Below, piece by piece: positions 31,158 through 39,651 of a DNA stretch of 64,000 bases. The stretch's first letter is position 1. Each line of letters starts with the position of its first letter. Location: the IMG/VR virus record IMGVR_UViG_3300032174_000002, positions 21,091 to 85,090 of that record; one strand, given 5' to 3'. Origin of the DNA: a virus. The position numbers were made by a program, and so were the translations under genes. The notes beneath the pieces are model-generated. The model was not told where the DNA came from. It saw only the letters and a program-made list of their open reading frames with translations, and ran no database searches.

Positions 31158-32015
31158 ATGCAGCGATACACGCAGGAGTTGATTACCAGCGTCGGACACC
31201 CAGAGGATGGACACACCGCGCAGGCAACCGTCGAGCCGGTGATGGTGCCGCGGCCGGCCGGCGAGTGGGTGCGGTTCGCCGACGTACCCCTGGCGACGAT
31301 CACCGCACTCAACATCGCCGAGCGCGACTGCGAAGCGGCCGTCGGCAAGGCGACAAACGCCGAACGCGAGCGCGATGCGGCCCGCCAGTCCTTCGCCGAC
31401 ACCGAGAATGCGCGCCTCGCTTTACTCGCCGAGTTGCGCATCGTCCAGGTCGGCAGGGACACGGCGCAGCGTGAAGTGGTGCGTGAGCACGACGGCAGGG
31501 TCGCGGCTGCCCGCGAGCGCGACGCCGCACTGAAGCTCGCCGAAGAACGCTCCCTGGCGGCAGGGATAGCCGAGGAAGCGCTACGGAAGGATGCAGCCGT
31601 CATCCAAGCCCTGAACGCGCAGTGCGAAGCGGACAGGGCCAGGGCAGGCGCCGCGGAGAAGGCGTTGGAGACAGCGCGCGCGGACCGGGACGTCCTCACC
31701 CGCATGCTGGCCGAGACTCGCGCGGACGCCATCCTGCTCGCGGCGTTCCCGCGCCTCCGGGAAGTCATCGCCGGGCCTAGTGCCGCGCCGGTAGAACGGC
31801 CAGGCGGCGGCTGGAGCTACGACATGGAAGCCGCGCCGCGAGACGGCAGTTCCAGGGACACGATCGAGTTGGCGACGGAGGAGGGCGTCCTGGTCGGCTT
31901 CTGGCACCTCAGTCGCGAGTGGCTGGCGCCGCGCAGTCTTGCGCCCTTGCCGACTCCGTACGCCTGGCGCCGCGTGCGAATTCCACCGCGGCCGGCCGCC
32001 ACCGAGGGGAGCTGA
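31158..32015 (+). CDS. Coiled-coil protein with C-terminal DUF551-like region
   Basis: 285 aa. Residues about 50-185 form a long coiled coil (NIAERDCEAAVGKATNAERE ...). The C-terminal segment has WSYDMEAAPRDGSS ... GVLVGFWHLS ... PYAWR, resembling the W..AP.DG..........PT.W module of small phage proteins. A short 6-bp hairpin without a T run lies upstream at about 31117-31140. Role unknown. Confidence 0.6.
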   Translation: MQRYTQELITSVGHPEDGHTAQATVEPVMVPRPAGEWVRFADVPLATITALNIAERDCEAAVGKATNAERERDAARQSFADTENARLALLAELRIVQVGRDTAQREVVREHDGRVAAARERDAALKLAEERSLAAGIAEEALRKDAAVIQALNAQCEADRARAGAAEKALETARADRDVLTRMLAETRADAILLAAFPRLREVIAGPSAAPVERPGGGWSYDMEAAPRDGSSRDTIELATEEGVLVGFWHLSREWLAPRSLAPLPTPYAWRRVRIPPRPAATEGS

Positions 32016-32018
32016 GGC

Positions 32019-32252
32019 ATGGAGATCACGCTCCGCAGCACCAGCAAGATCGTCACCGTCAACGGTAACGTGCAGGCGCGGGTTTGGGAGGGAGCGACCG
32101 CTTCGGGAACGCCGATCACGGCCCTGGTGACCCGGATCGTCGTAGCGGAAGACGCCGGCGCCGAGCGGCATGCCGAGTTCGAGCGCGAGCTGCAAGAGAC
32201 CGCCGCGCCCACGGGCGTGAACGAGGCATTCCCTCTCCGCCTGATCCTCTGA
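32019..32252 (+). CDS. Hypothetical 77-aa protein
   Basis: MEITLRSTSKIVTVNGNVQA, then ASGTPITALVTRIVVAEDAG: a beta-rich small domain with an acidic helix. Matches the style of small phage proteins with a MEI.L..T.KIV.(V/L)NG..ARVWEG opening. Role unknown. Confidence 0.6.
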   Translation: MEITLRSTSKIVTVNGNVQARVWEGATASGTPITALVTRIVVAEDAGAERHAEFERELQETAAPTGVNEAFPLRLIL

Positions 32253-32458
32253 TGCGCCGCTCCCCGAAATCCCGCTTGCGCCGCCGGCGCCAGGACCCCG
32301 GCCCCAAGCCGGTCGTCTTGGAAGACGGCGACCCGCGCATCGTACCTGACTGGACCGGGCAATGTACCGTCTGCGGCAACTCGCCCATCGTGCCGCTGAC
32401 CGGCCTGTGCGGGCCCTGCACTTGGGGCGAGGCCGAGACGGCTGGAGGAAACTGGTGA
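32252..32458 (+). CDS. Small zinc-binding protein
   Basis: 68 aa, TGATG start. Basic N-terminus (MRRSPKSRLRRRRQ) then CTVCGNSPIVPLTGLCGPC, a four-Cys zinc site. GTGA-coupled to the S24-like gene. Confidence 0.6.
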   Translation: MRRSPKSRLRRRRQDPGPKPVVLEDGDPRIVPDWTGQCTVCGNSPIVPLTGLCGPCTWGEAETAGGNW

Positions 32459-32784
32459 CCGAGCGCGTCATGACCCCTGGCCACCTCCTCGCCGGCCCCG
32501 CGGAGGACCACTACGTCCTCCGGGTCGTGGGCGACATGGCGGCAGAGGACGGCATCCAAGACGGAGACCTCCTGGTGCTGCTGCGGGCCGAGGCGCGCCC
32601 GGGCGACGTCGCCGCGGTGCTGGTCGGCGGGGACTGCTACCTGCGCCGCTACTTCCCGGAGGGCGCCACGGTCAGGCTGGATGCGCTCGGCCGCGGTAGG
32701 CCCGCGATCTCTGTCCCGGCCGCGGATATCAAGGTCCAGGGCGTCGTGGCCGGGCTGATGCGGAAGTACCGGAGGGGAGCGTGA
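32455..32784 (+). CDS. Peptidase S24 (LexA/UmuD) fold lacking catalytic residues
   Basis: 109 aa, GTG start. HYVLRVVGDMAAEDGIQDGD aligns with the RVxGDSMxxxGIxDGD motif of LexA/UmuD C-terminal domains, but Ser is replaced by Met. The following strand GGDCYLRRYF has Arg where the catalytic Lys is expected. There is no HTH domain. It should keep the dimerisation fold without self-cleavage, so a role as a decoy or modulator of host LexA-type repressors is plausible but is inference. Confidence 0.65.
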   Translation: MTERVMTPGHLLAGPAEDHYVLRVVGDMAAEDGIQDGDLLVLLRAEARPGDVAAVLVGGDCYLRRYFPEGATVRLDALGRGRPAISVPAADIKVQGVVAGLMRKYRRGA

Positions 32785-32975
32785 GGGCCCTCTCCCGCCT
32801 CGCCAGGCATCTCGGCAAACGGACGCGCTGGTGCCTGTTCGTGGCAGCGAGCGCGGCCACCGCCAACCGCCTCGGGACCTGGCCTGCGCCAGCGGACTGC
32901 GCCAGCCGCGCCGATGAGCTCGAGGCCGAGTATCAGGAGCGCTTCGGCAGGAAGCGCAAGAAGGGGGCTGCTTGA
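32781..32975 (+). CDS. Hypothetical 64-aa protein
   Basis: GTG start (GTGA). MRALSRLARHLGKRTRWCLF with a weakly hydrophobic middle and a basic tail ERFGRKRKKGAA. Coupled to the HerA-like gene. Not recognised. Confidence 0.5.
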   Translation: MRALSRLARHLGKRTRWCLFVAASAATANRLGTWPAPADCASRADELEAEYQERFGRKRKKGAA

Positions 32976-34699
32976 CCGTGAAGTTGCATCTCGCCGCCGA
33001 CCTGGCCCTACCGCTCGACGCCTGCACGCAGACCTTCCTGGTGGTCGGCAAGCGCGGGAGCGGCAAGACCAACACCTGCGGTCGGCTCGCCGAGCAGCTG
33101 CATCACGCGAAGCTGCCCTTCGTCGTAGTCGACCCGGTGGACTCGTGGTGGGGCCTCAAGGCGGCGCAGGACGGCCGCGGGCCCGGTCTCGACGTCTACG
33201 TCTTCGGCGGCAGCCATGCCGACCTGCCGCTCGAGGCGACCGGCGGCAGCTTGGTCGCCGACGTCGTGATCGAGAACCGCATCTCGGCCATCCTCTCGAT
33301 CAAGCACTTCAGCGGCCGGGAGCGCTCCCGTTTCGTCTCCGACTTCGCCGACCGGTTGTTCCGCAAGAACGCCGGCGAGCCGGTGCATCTCTTCCTCGAG
33401 GAGGCCCACGAGGTGGCGCCGCAGCAGATCCCGAAGCGCGAGGGCGCCGAGGAGATGCTGGGCCGGGTGACGCGGATCTGGAAGCTCGGCCGCTCTTCGG
33501 GGATCGGCGGCTCCGCGATCACGCAACGGCCGGCCAGCTTGTCGAAGAACATCACGACCCAGGCCGAGATTCTGATCGTGCATCGCCTGATCGGCCCGCA
33601 GGACGTGGCCGCCATCAAGGAGTGGATCAAGTACCACGGCGAGAGCGAGGAGATCCTGCCGACCCTCTCTGGCCTCAAGACCGGCGAGGCGTGGGTGTGG
33701 GCCCCCGACTTCCCGGAGAGCGCGCCGATCGGGCTGCGCCGGGTGCAGATCCTGAAACGCGAGACGTTCGACTCCTCGGCAACTCCTACCGGCCACCGCG
33801 TCGAGCCGCGGGAGTTGGCGCCGGTCGACATCGCCGGCATCAGCTCGAAGATGGCGGCCACGATCGAGCGAGCGAAGGCCGAGGACCCGAAGGAGTTGCG
33901 GCGGCGGATCGCGGAGCTCGAGCGCGCGCTGGTGGTGGCCGAGAAGAAGGCGGCGGTCGAGCCGATCGTCACCCAGCGCGTCGAGGTGCCGGTCCTGGCG
34001 CTGGACATCGCTGTGCGCCTGACCCGCGACGCCGGCGCCATCCAGGCGGCGGCCGAGGGGATGGCGAGGACGGCGGCCGAGATCGCTGCGGGAGTTCAGC
34101 GAGCGCAGGCCGCAGGCGAGGCGGCCACGCGCCGGCCCATCGCGGCACCAGCGCCCGTCCGTGCCGCGGTCCCGCGGCAGGCACCCCATGCGCGCGCCAC
34201 CCAGCCGCGGCAGGGAGGCCCCGCACCTGCCGAGAACGGTCGCCTCCCCGTCGGCGAGCGCCGCATCCTGACCGCCATCGCTCAGTACCCGGAGGGGGCG
34301 AGCCGCGAACAGCTGACCATCCTCACCGGCTACAAGCGGTCCTCGCGAGACACCTACCTTCAGCGCCTCGGGGCTCGCGGCCTGGTCGACGCCGCCGGTG
34401 GCGGCATGCTGATGGCCACCGGCGCAGGCATGGCCGCCCTTGGCGATGACTTCGAGCCCCTCCCGACCGGAGCGGCCCTGCAGTCCTACTGGCTCGACCG
34501 GCTCCCGGAGGGCGAGCGCCGCATCCTCGCCATCCTGATCGGCGCCTATCCGCGGGCGGTGCAGCGGCCCGACCTCGACGAGGCGACTGGCTACAAGCGC
34601 TCGAGCCGTGACACCTACTTGCAGCGGCTGGGCTCGCGCCGGCTGATCACGGCCGCCGGGCCCGGCGAGGTGCGGGCGAGCGAGGGGCTGTTCGGATGA
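32972..34699 (+). CDS. HerA-like ATPase with duplicated winged-helix tail
   Basis: 575 aa. Walker A VGKRGSGKT (25-33), Walker B HLFLEEAHEV (139-148) and sensor GSAITQRPASL fit the HerA/FtsK-type hexameric ATPases that move DNA ends. Residues about 280-425 hold a helical stretch and an Ala/Pro linker. The C-terminus is a tandem duplication: two copies (about 426-480 and 511-566) of GERRIL...TGYKRSSRDTYLQRLG.R, each a winged-helix-like unit. No NurA nuclease is adjacent. Terminase is separate, so a role in replication, recombination or defence evasion is more likely than packaging. Confidence 0.8.
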   Translation: MTVKLHLAADLALPLDACTQTFLVVGKRGSGKTNTCGRLAEQLHHAKLPFVVVDPVDSWWGLKAAQDGRGPGLDVYVFGGSHADLPLEATGGSLVADVVIENRISAILSIKHFSGRERSRFVSDFADRLFRKNAGEPVHLFLEEAHEVAPQQIPKREGAEEMLGRVTRIWKLGRSSGIGGSAITQRPASLSKNITTQAEILIVHRLIGPQDVAAIKEWIKYHGESEEILPTLSGLKTGEAWVWAPDFPESAPIGLRRVQILKRETFDSSATPTGHRVEPRELAPVDIAGISSKMAATIERAKAEDPKELRRRIAELERALVVAEKKAAVEPIVTQRVEVPVLALDIAVRLTRDAGAIQAAAEGMARTAAEIAAGVQRAQAAGEAATRRPIAAPAPVRAAVPRQAPHARATQPRQGGPAPAENGRLPVGERRILTAIAQYPEGASREQLTILTGYKRSSRDTYLQRLGARGLVDAAGGGMLMATGAGMAALGDDFEPLPTGAALQSYWLDRLPEGERRILAILIGAYPRAVQRPDLDEATGYKRSSRDTYLQRLGSRRLITAAGPGEVRASEGLFG

Positions 34700-34927
34700 G
34701 GCTCGTCGACGAGCAGTACGTCAGCCCCGCGGAGGCCCGCGAGCAAGGGGAGGCGGCCGCCAGGCGCCAGGCCGACCTCGAAGAGCCAACCCTTACACCT
34801 CTCCGATGCCGAAGACGAGGAGCGCGCCTTCAACCCGCCCGCTGCACGCGCCTGGAATGCCGGCTGGACCCGGGAGAGACTGCGGCAGCTGGCAACGCTT
34901 ACCGGGCCGAAGAAGGCACCTGCATGA
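34696..34927 (+). CDS. Hypothetical protein, frame apparently broken
   Basis: ATGA start. MRLVDEQYVSPAEAREQGEA continues to about 34785. The +1 frame then reads LSDAEDEERAFNPPAARAWN ... LRQLATLTGPKKAPA and stops at 34927, overlapping ATG 34924. The second frame has no usable start codon of its own, so a single-base surplus near 34785-34805 is the simplest reading. Not recognised; the AWTRERL-type end suggests a small helical DNA-associated protein. Confidence 0.5.
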
Positions 34928-35112
34928 GCACCCGCCGCCTCGCCTTCCCGGCCCATCTCGCCGGCGTTCCCGTGGTCGACCTCCGCCACCTGCGCGAGTC
35001 TCGCCAGCCGGTAGCCGCCTACCTGGTCGGCGCCGAGCACCGCGGCGAGGGCGCCATGCTCCTGGCCCACCTGCGCGGCACGCTGCACGTCCACCCCGAG
35101 GCCAGCCGGTGA
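34924..35112 (+). CDS. Hypothetical 62-aa protein
   Basis: ATGA start. MSTRRLAFPAHLAGVPVVDL, then QPVAAYLVGAEHRGEGAMLL: alpha/beta, not recognised. GTGA-coupled to the HNH gene. Confidence 0.5.
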   Translation: MSTRRLAFPAHLAGVPVVDLRHLRESRQPVAAYLVGAEHRGEGAMLLAHLRGTLHVHPEASR

Positions 35113-36002
35113 ACGGTCGCCACTGGACGCCGCTCGAGGACGGCCAACTGCGCCGGCTCTATCCGGTCCTGCCGCGCGTCGACCTCGAGCGCTTCTTCCA
35201 GCGCCGCATGACCGCGATCTGGACGCGGGCGGCCGTCCTCGGCTTGAGCCGCGGGAAGTGGACGGAGGCCGAGAAGGCCGCGCTGCGCCGCCTCTACCCG
35301 ACCCTCCCGGCTCCGGATCTCGAGCGGTACTTCCGCCGGCCCATGGGCGCCATCTCGCAACAGGCGATGAAGCTCGGCTGTCAACGCCGACCGCCTGGCG
35401 GACGCTTCGGCCCCGGCCATCCCACATACCGCTGGAACGCCGGCAAGAAGATCGGCTCTCGCGGCCGCACGGCCGAGACCCAGTTCAAGCCACGACAGAT
35501 CTCGAACACCTGGGTGCCGATCGGGACCGTGGTCATCGACACCGAGGGCTACCGCAAGATCAAGGTATCCGACGACCGCACCGTGCCCTCGCGCTTCAAC
35601 TGGCGGTTCTGCCACGTCCTGCTCTGGGAGCGCCACCGCGGCCCGGTGCCGCGCGGCCATGTCGTCACCTTCCGTGACGGCGACCGCTCCCACATCCGGA
35701 TGCCGAACCTCGAGCTGATTACCCGCCGCGAGCTGCGGCGCCGCAACAGCATCCACGCCCTCTACCCGCCCGAGCTGAAGGCGGTCATCTACCAACTCGC
35801 CGGACTCAAGCACCGGATTACCATCAAGGAGAGGAAGCTACGCCATGCCCAAGACAAGAACGCTGGAGGACCTCCGGGAGCTGCTATTCAGCGCCGCCGA
35901 ACGGCTCGAGAAGGCGGACGGCGACGCCCTCGAGGCCGAGTTGAAGCGCGCCAAGGCCACCGGCGAGATCGGCAAGGTGCTGATCGCAACCGGCAGGCTT
36001 GA
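35109..36002 (+). CDS. HNH endonuclease with Myb/SANT-like N-terminus
   Basis: 297 aa if read to the stop at 36002. Two Myb-like helical repeats (WTPLEDGQLRRLYPVL; WTEAEKAALRRLYPTL) precede an HNH_3-type domain: RFCHVLLWERHRGPVPRGHV ... DGDRSHIRMPNLELITRREL. The Myb repeats probably bind DNA and the HNH domain cuts it, as in free-standing homing-type nucleases. The last about 50 codons overlap the next gene by 158 nt and look non-coding, so the true end is probably near 35850. Confidence 0.8.
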   Translation: MNGRHWTPLEDGQLRRLYPVLPRVDLERFFQRRMTAIWTRAAVLGLSRGKWTEAEKAALRRLYPTLPAPDLERYFRRPMGAISQQAMKLGCQRRPPGGRFGPGHPTYRWNAGKKIGSRGRTAETQFKPRQISNTWVPIGTVVIDTEGYRKIKVSDDRTVPSRFNWRFCHVLLWERHRGPVPRGHVVTFRDGDRSHIRMPNLELITRRELRRRNSIHALYPPELKAVIYQLAGLKHRITIKERKLRHAQDKNAGGPPGAAIQRRRTAREGGRRRPRGRVEARQGHRRDRQGADRNRQA

Positions 36003-36144
36003 GCTGGAGCATCTCCGGCAGACCGGGCGAGAGAGCGTACCAGCCAAGTTCCTGGGCTCGCGCACGGCCGCCCGGGTCGAGCAGGAGAGCAACGGCCCGC
36101 GCGCCCTGGCCGCTGCGCCGCCGGCGGGAAGACGGCCAGCGTGA
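35845..36144 (+). CDS. Hypothetical helical protein
   Basis: 99 aa, ATG after GAGAGGAAG. RTLEDLRELLFSAAERLEKA then EIGKVLIATGRLELEHLRQT matches the small two-helix phage family L.d.....g.id...a..i......li...k.E....... Function unknown. ATGA-type junction with the ParB-like region. Confidence 0.6.
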   Translation: MPKTRTLEDLRELLFSAAERLEKADGDALEAELKRAKATGEIGKVLIATGRLELEHLRQTGRESVPAKFLGSRTAARVEQESNGPRALAAAPPAGRRPA

Positions 36145-36182
36145 AACCTGTGGGAACGCTTGATCCTGAAAGGAACCCGTAC

Positions 36183-38153
36183 ATGACCGAACCAGCCACC
36201 AGTCCCGTCGGCCAACTGCTCCCGATCACCCACCTCCACCCCAACCCCTGGAGCAAGCGCCGGAAGAGCGCCGCGACGGCCAAGGAGGACGCCGAGCTCG
36301 CCGCCAGCGTCCGCGAGCTGGGGATCCTGGAGAACCTCCTGGTGCGCCCGCTCCCAGAGGACGCCGCGAAGGAGTTGAAGCTCAAGGACCCGGCCGGTCA
36401 CTACCAGGTGGTCGCCGGCAAGCGCCGCCTGCAAGCCGCCCTCGACGCCGGGCTCGACCTGGTGCCCTGCACGGTCCGCGACCTCGACGACCACCGGGCG
36501 CGCGTCATCACCATCTCGGAGAACCTGCACCGGCTGGACATCCACTGGCTCGACGAGGCGCAGGGCGTCGCCGGGCTGCTCGAGGAGTTTGGAAACCAAG
36601 AAGCGGTCGCCGTCGAGCTCGGCCGCTCGGTTGGCTGGGTGGCGCGCCGCAAGCGCCTGCTCGATCTCTCGCCGGCCTGGCTGGCGATCGCCGAGGACCC
36701 GGAGGGGCAGCCCGAGACCTCCATGAAGGGCTTCGCCGCGGCCTGGGGAACCGCCCACTTCGAGCAGATCGCCATCCTCGAGACGGAGGCCCAGGACGAC
36801 ATTCTCGAGCCGCAGATGCAGTGGCAGCTCCGGGACGCCCGCACCGCCGGGCAGCTGGCCCAGCTGATCGCCGCCCGCACTCGCGCGCTGTCCTCGTTCC
36901 CGTGGCCGTTGAGGGACGCCGAGCTCTACCCGGCGGCCGGCGCCTGCTCGACCTGCCCGATGCGCTCGTCGCAGAATCCCGGCCTCTTCGACGACCAGGA
37001 GGCGGCCGAGGGCGGCAAGCCCACCAAGAAGCCGCGGGGCCACGGCGCCGACCGCTGCCTGAACCCGAAGTGCGCCGACGAAAAGGCCCGGCGCTTCGTC
37101 GAGCGCCGCCACGCCGAGCTGAAGGCGGAACACTCGAAGGTGCTGTTGATCAAGGGCGACGGCCACGACGCGCGCCAGGCGCCGGCGGGGGCCATCAACA
37201 GCTGGGAGGTCCAGAAAGTCAAGGAGGGCGACAAGGGCGCCGTGCCGGCCGTGATCGCGTCGGGCCGGGACGCCGGCCGGGTGCAGTGGGTCAAGCCGCC
37301 CTCCTCGGGCCGCGCCGAGAGAGCCGCCACCAAGGCCGCCGGCGGCAAACCGGAGAAGACGCCGCTCGCCGACCGGAAGGCCGCGCTCGCCCGCCGGCGG
37401 ATGGGCCACGCGATCGATGCCATGAAGGCCGCGATCGTCCAGCAGCCGGCGCCGGCGCTCGAGGTCTGCATCCGCTTGGCGATCACGGCCGGGACGAAGC
37501 AGGCGAACGACGCGACCGGCGGCTACCACTACGGCTTCGACGAGCTGCTGCCGCGGTGCGAAGGGAACACCGCCCACGAGGCCCGGCGGCTGCTGCTCGC
37601 CGGCACCGGCCAGAACGATACGATCGTGGGGGAACTCGAAGACCGGGCAGACCGCGAAGAGAACGCGGCGGCCAGCCATCGCGATCGCCGCGACACCTCG
37701 GCGCGTGTGTGGGAATCCTTTGTGGCCCTCGGCCAGTTCACCGGGGGCGTTGACGCTACCGCCGAGATGCTCGCCGCTTACCTCTGGGCGCGCGTTCTCC
37801 CGACGCTCTACGGCCGGATGACGCCGACCGGGATGCCGGATCACGTGAAAGTGGCCTACGCTGAGGCCGAGAGGACCGCCGCCCTGGTCGGGCTCAAGGC
37901 CAAGGTCTACCTCGAGCAGGCCACCGTAGCGTTGCCCGATCCGAAGGGCTGGGCGAAGGAGGAGGCCGAGGAGGCGGCGAAGAAGCCGGCGCGCGAGCCC
38001 AAGCAGAAGAAGGCCCCTCGTGCGGTGCGCGAGAAAGCCAAGAGGGAAGCCATGCCGCCGATCACTGATGAGGCCGCGCGGCTGATCCACTCGCTCCACC
38101 CGCCGGCGAAGGCCAAAGGGAAGGCCGGCCGCGGTAAGAAGGCGAAGTCGTGA
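36183..38153 (+). CDS. ParB-like protein with zinc-finger middle domain
   Basis: 656 aa, ATG 36183 after AAAGGAACC SD (an upstream in-frame ATG at 36141 lacks one). N-terminal ParB/Srx fold: ELGILENLLVRP, then HYQVVAGKRRLQAAL (75-86, the GxRR box) and TISENLHRLDI. Next, a helix-turn-helix-like segment (QEAVAVELGRSVGWVARRKR). A cysteine site (CSTCPM ... RCLNPKC) lies near 256-295. The long C-terminal part is helical with Lys-rich ends. Free-standing phage ParB-like proteins bind DNA or act as CTPase switches and nucleases. No ParA is nearby, so plasmid-type partition is not supported. Confidence 0.8.
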   Translation: MTEPATSPVGQLLPITHLHPNPWSKRRKSAATAKEDAELAASVRELGILENLLVRPLPEDAAKELKLKDPAGHYQVVAGKRRLQAALDAGLDLVPCTVRDLDDHRARVITISENLHRLDIHWLDEAQGVAGLLEEFGNQEAVAVELGRSVGWVARRKRLLDLSPAWLAIAEDPEGQPETSMKGFAAAWGTAHFEQIAILETEAQDDILEPQMQWQLRDARTAGQLAQLIAARTRALSSFPWPLRDAELYPAAGACSTCPMRSSQNPGLFDDQEAAEGGKPTKKPRGHGADRCLNPKCADEKARRFVERRHAELKAEHSKVLLIKGDGHDARQAPAGAINSWEVQKVKEGDKGAVPAVIASGRDAGRVQWVKPPSSGRAERAATKAAGGKPEKTPLADRKAALARRRMGHAIDAMKAAIVQQPAPALEVCIRLAITAGTKQANDATGGYHYGFDELLPRCEGNTAHEARRLLLAGTGQNDTIVGELEDRADREENAAASHRDRRDTSARVWESFVALGQFTGGVDATAEMLAAYLWARVLPTLYGRMTPTGMPDHVKVAYAEAERTAALVGLKAKVYLEQATVALPDPKGWAKEEAEEAAKKPAREPKQKKAPRAVREKAKREAMPPITDEAARLIHSLHPPAKAKGKAGRGKKAKS

Positions 38154-38518
38154 GCGGCATTTACTCCGCGACGGCGGGCCAGCGGGAGCGAGTCCTCCTG
38201 GGCGTCTCGCTGCTGATCTTCCTGCTCGGCGGGATCGCCATCGGCTTCGCCGGCGCGGCGGTGATCATGGGCCACGGAAGCCGCCAAGCGCCGACGGTGA
38301 AGGCTCCCGCAGTCGCGCCGGGCGATTGGGGCGGCGCGCGCGTTACGCTCAGCACCGGCGAGCAGGCCCACGGCTTCAAGGTGTCCGGCGCCACGGATAC
38401 CGTCTTCGTCTTTACCTTCCCCGAGGGCAATAACTGCCTCGTCCGACTCCAGCCGGCCCCAGGCGACCGGACGGCTGCCGCTGCCATGGCCTGCACCTGG
38501 TTGAAGGCAGCCCCGTGA
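38150..38518 (+). CDS. Single-pass membrane protein
   Basis: 122 aa, GTG start. TM helix about 15-40 (VLLGVSLLIFLLGGIAIGFA), then a beta-rich exported domain (GARVTLSTGEQAHGFKVSGA) with two Cys. Likely anchored in the inner membrane. Function unknown. Confidence 0.6.
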   Translation: MSGIYSATAGQRERVLLGVSLLIFLLGGIAIGFAGAAVIMGHGSRQAPTVKAPAVAPGDWGGARVTLSTGEQAHGFKVSGATDTVFVFTFPEGNNCLVRLQPAPGDRTAAAAMACTWLKAAP

Positions 38519-38778
38519 CGCTCACCTGCACCGTCTGCGGCTTCGAGATCCCGGACCCTCCCGGCCGGAAGTACCTGGTGGTGTTCCCGCTGCCCTGGGG
38601 CGGCATCCGGATCGAGGTCGGCTGCGACCCCACCACGAGGTGGACGCCAGCGGCGCGATCGCCGTCTTCTCCAGCGCCGGCTGCTGCAACACGTGGCTGG
38701 ACAACGTCTGGCACCCGCACCTCGCCGGATGCCAGCACGACGACCCGCGGGGAAAGGCCGTCAGTCAGGCCGTCATGA
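38515..38778 (+). CDS. Zinc-binding protein, frame apparently broken
   Basis: GTG start. LTCTVCGFEIPDPPGRKYLV ... GIRIEVGCD is well-coded to about 38633. Downstream the coding frame is the -1 frame: ASGAIAVFSSAGCCNTWLDN ... HPHLAGCQHDDPRG. Third positions there are over 90% G/C. The join is at a gaccccacc run, where one lost C would restore DPHHEVD. The literal frame stops at 38778, overlapping the next ATG. The corrected frame has no stop and would fuse with the methyltransferase. Confidence 0.5.
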   Translation: MTLTCTVCGFEIPDPPGRKYLVVFPLPWGGIRIEVGCDPTTRWTPAARSPSSPAPAAATRGWTTSGTRTSPDASTTTRGERPSVRPS

Positions 38779-39464
38779 CACCCCGCGATCCTGCCGCCTT
38801 GGTGGCCGCCTGCCGTGTTCCCTCGCACGTCCGGGAGGCAGAGGCAGGCCCCTGGCACCTCCGTCGTTTAACGCCCATCCCGGAGTTCCTGGCGCTCTAC
38901 GATGGCCTGGTGCCCCCGCTCGCTCCCTATGCCGACTACGTGGCGCTTTTCCGCCACTCCCTCGCCACCATGCACCTCGAGGGTTCGCCGGGCGAGGTGG
39001 TGATGGAAGATAGCCCCAGGGAGCTGCGCCGCCACCTGCCGCTGCTGATGGCCGCCCGCGGGCGCGTCCTCGTCTCCGGCCTGGGGCTCGGCTGCGTCGT
39101 CCGCGGGCTGCTCTCCCTGCCGGAGGTGGAACACGTCGACGTCGTGGAGATCGACCGCCACGTCGTCGAGCTGGCCGGCGGGGAGTTCGCCGGGAGTCCC
39201 CGTTGCACTCTCCGGTTAGGCGATGCGCTCACGGTCAAGTGGCCGCGCGGCGCCCGCTGGGGCTTCGCCTGGCATGACTGCTGGGACGAAGGCGGCCACC
39301 TGGCGCTGCTGCACGCGAAGCTCCTCAACCGCTACCGGCGGATGGCTGCCAGGCAAGGCGCCTGGGGGATGCCGCGGTGGTTCCGGCGCCGGGCTTGCTG
39401 GATGCTCGGCTCGCCGCGGCGCCAGCGCGGCAGGTCAGCCGCGGAGGGCAGGCATGCCGCCTGA
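38775..39464 (+). CDS. SAM-dependent methyltransferase
   Basis: 229 aa. Class I Rossmann motifs: RVLVSGLGLGCVVRGLL (SAM-binding GxGxG), then VEHVDVVEIDRHVVEL (acidic end of strand 2), then LRLGDALTV. The look is of spermidine-synthase-like or small-molecule methyltransferases seen in phages. No DPPY or PCQ motif, so it is not a typical DNA methylase. Substrate unknown. Confidence 0.72.
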   Translation: MTPRDPAALVAACRVPSHVREAEAGPWHLRRLTPIPEFLALYDGLVPPLAPYADYVALFRHSLATMHLEGSPGEVVMEDSPRELRRHLPLLMAARGRVLVSGLGLGCVVRGLLSLPEVEHVDVVEIDRHVVELAGGEFAGSPRCTLRLGDALTVKWPRGARWGFAWHDCWDEGGHLALLHAKLLNRYRRMAARQGAWGMPRWFRRRACWMLGSPRRQRGRSAAEGRHAA

Positions 39465-39651
39465 TCACCGCCCCGTCTCGCGCCGCCGCAACCCGGTGCG
39501 CTTCCTGCCCTCCGACCCCGAGGAGCGTCAGGCCGAGATCGCGAAGGAGGAGGCCGCTATCCGCCGGCAGGTCGGGACCTGGGGCCTTGACCTTCAGGAC
39601 CCGGCAGGGGATGGCGCGGCGATCGGCAACCCGTCGCCGAAGAGGTCCTGA
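39454..39651 (+). CDS. Hypothetical 65-aa protein
   Basis: ATG 39454 overlapping the methyltransferase end. MPPDHRPVSRRRNPVRFLPS, then DPEERQAEIAKEEAAIRRQV. Basic then acidic helix. Not recognised. Confidence 0.55.
   Translation: MPPDHRPVSRRRNPVRFLPSDPEERQAEIAKEEAAIRRQVGTWGLDLQDPAGDGAAIGNPSPKRS

Noticed and set aside
35838-38099. 753-codon ORF on the - strand
   Set aside because: Antisense to the ParB-like gene, Gly/Leu/Arg-rich, no start signal, no recognisable domain.
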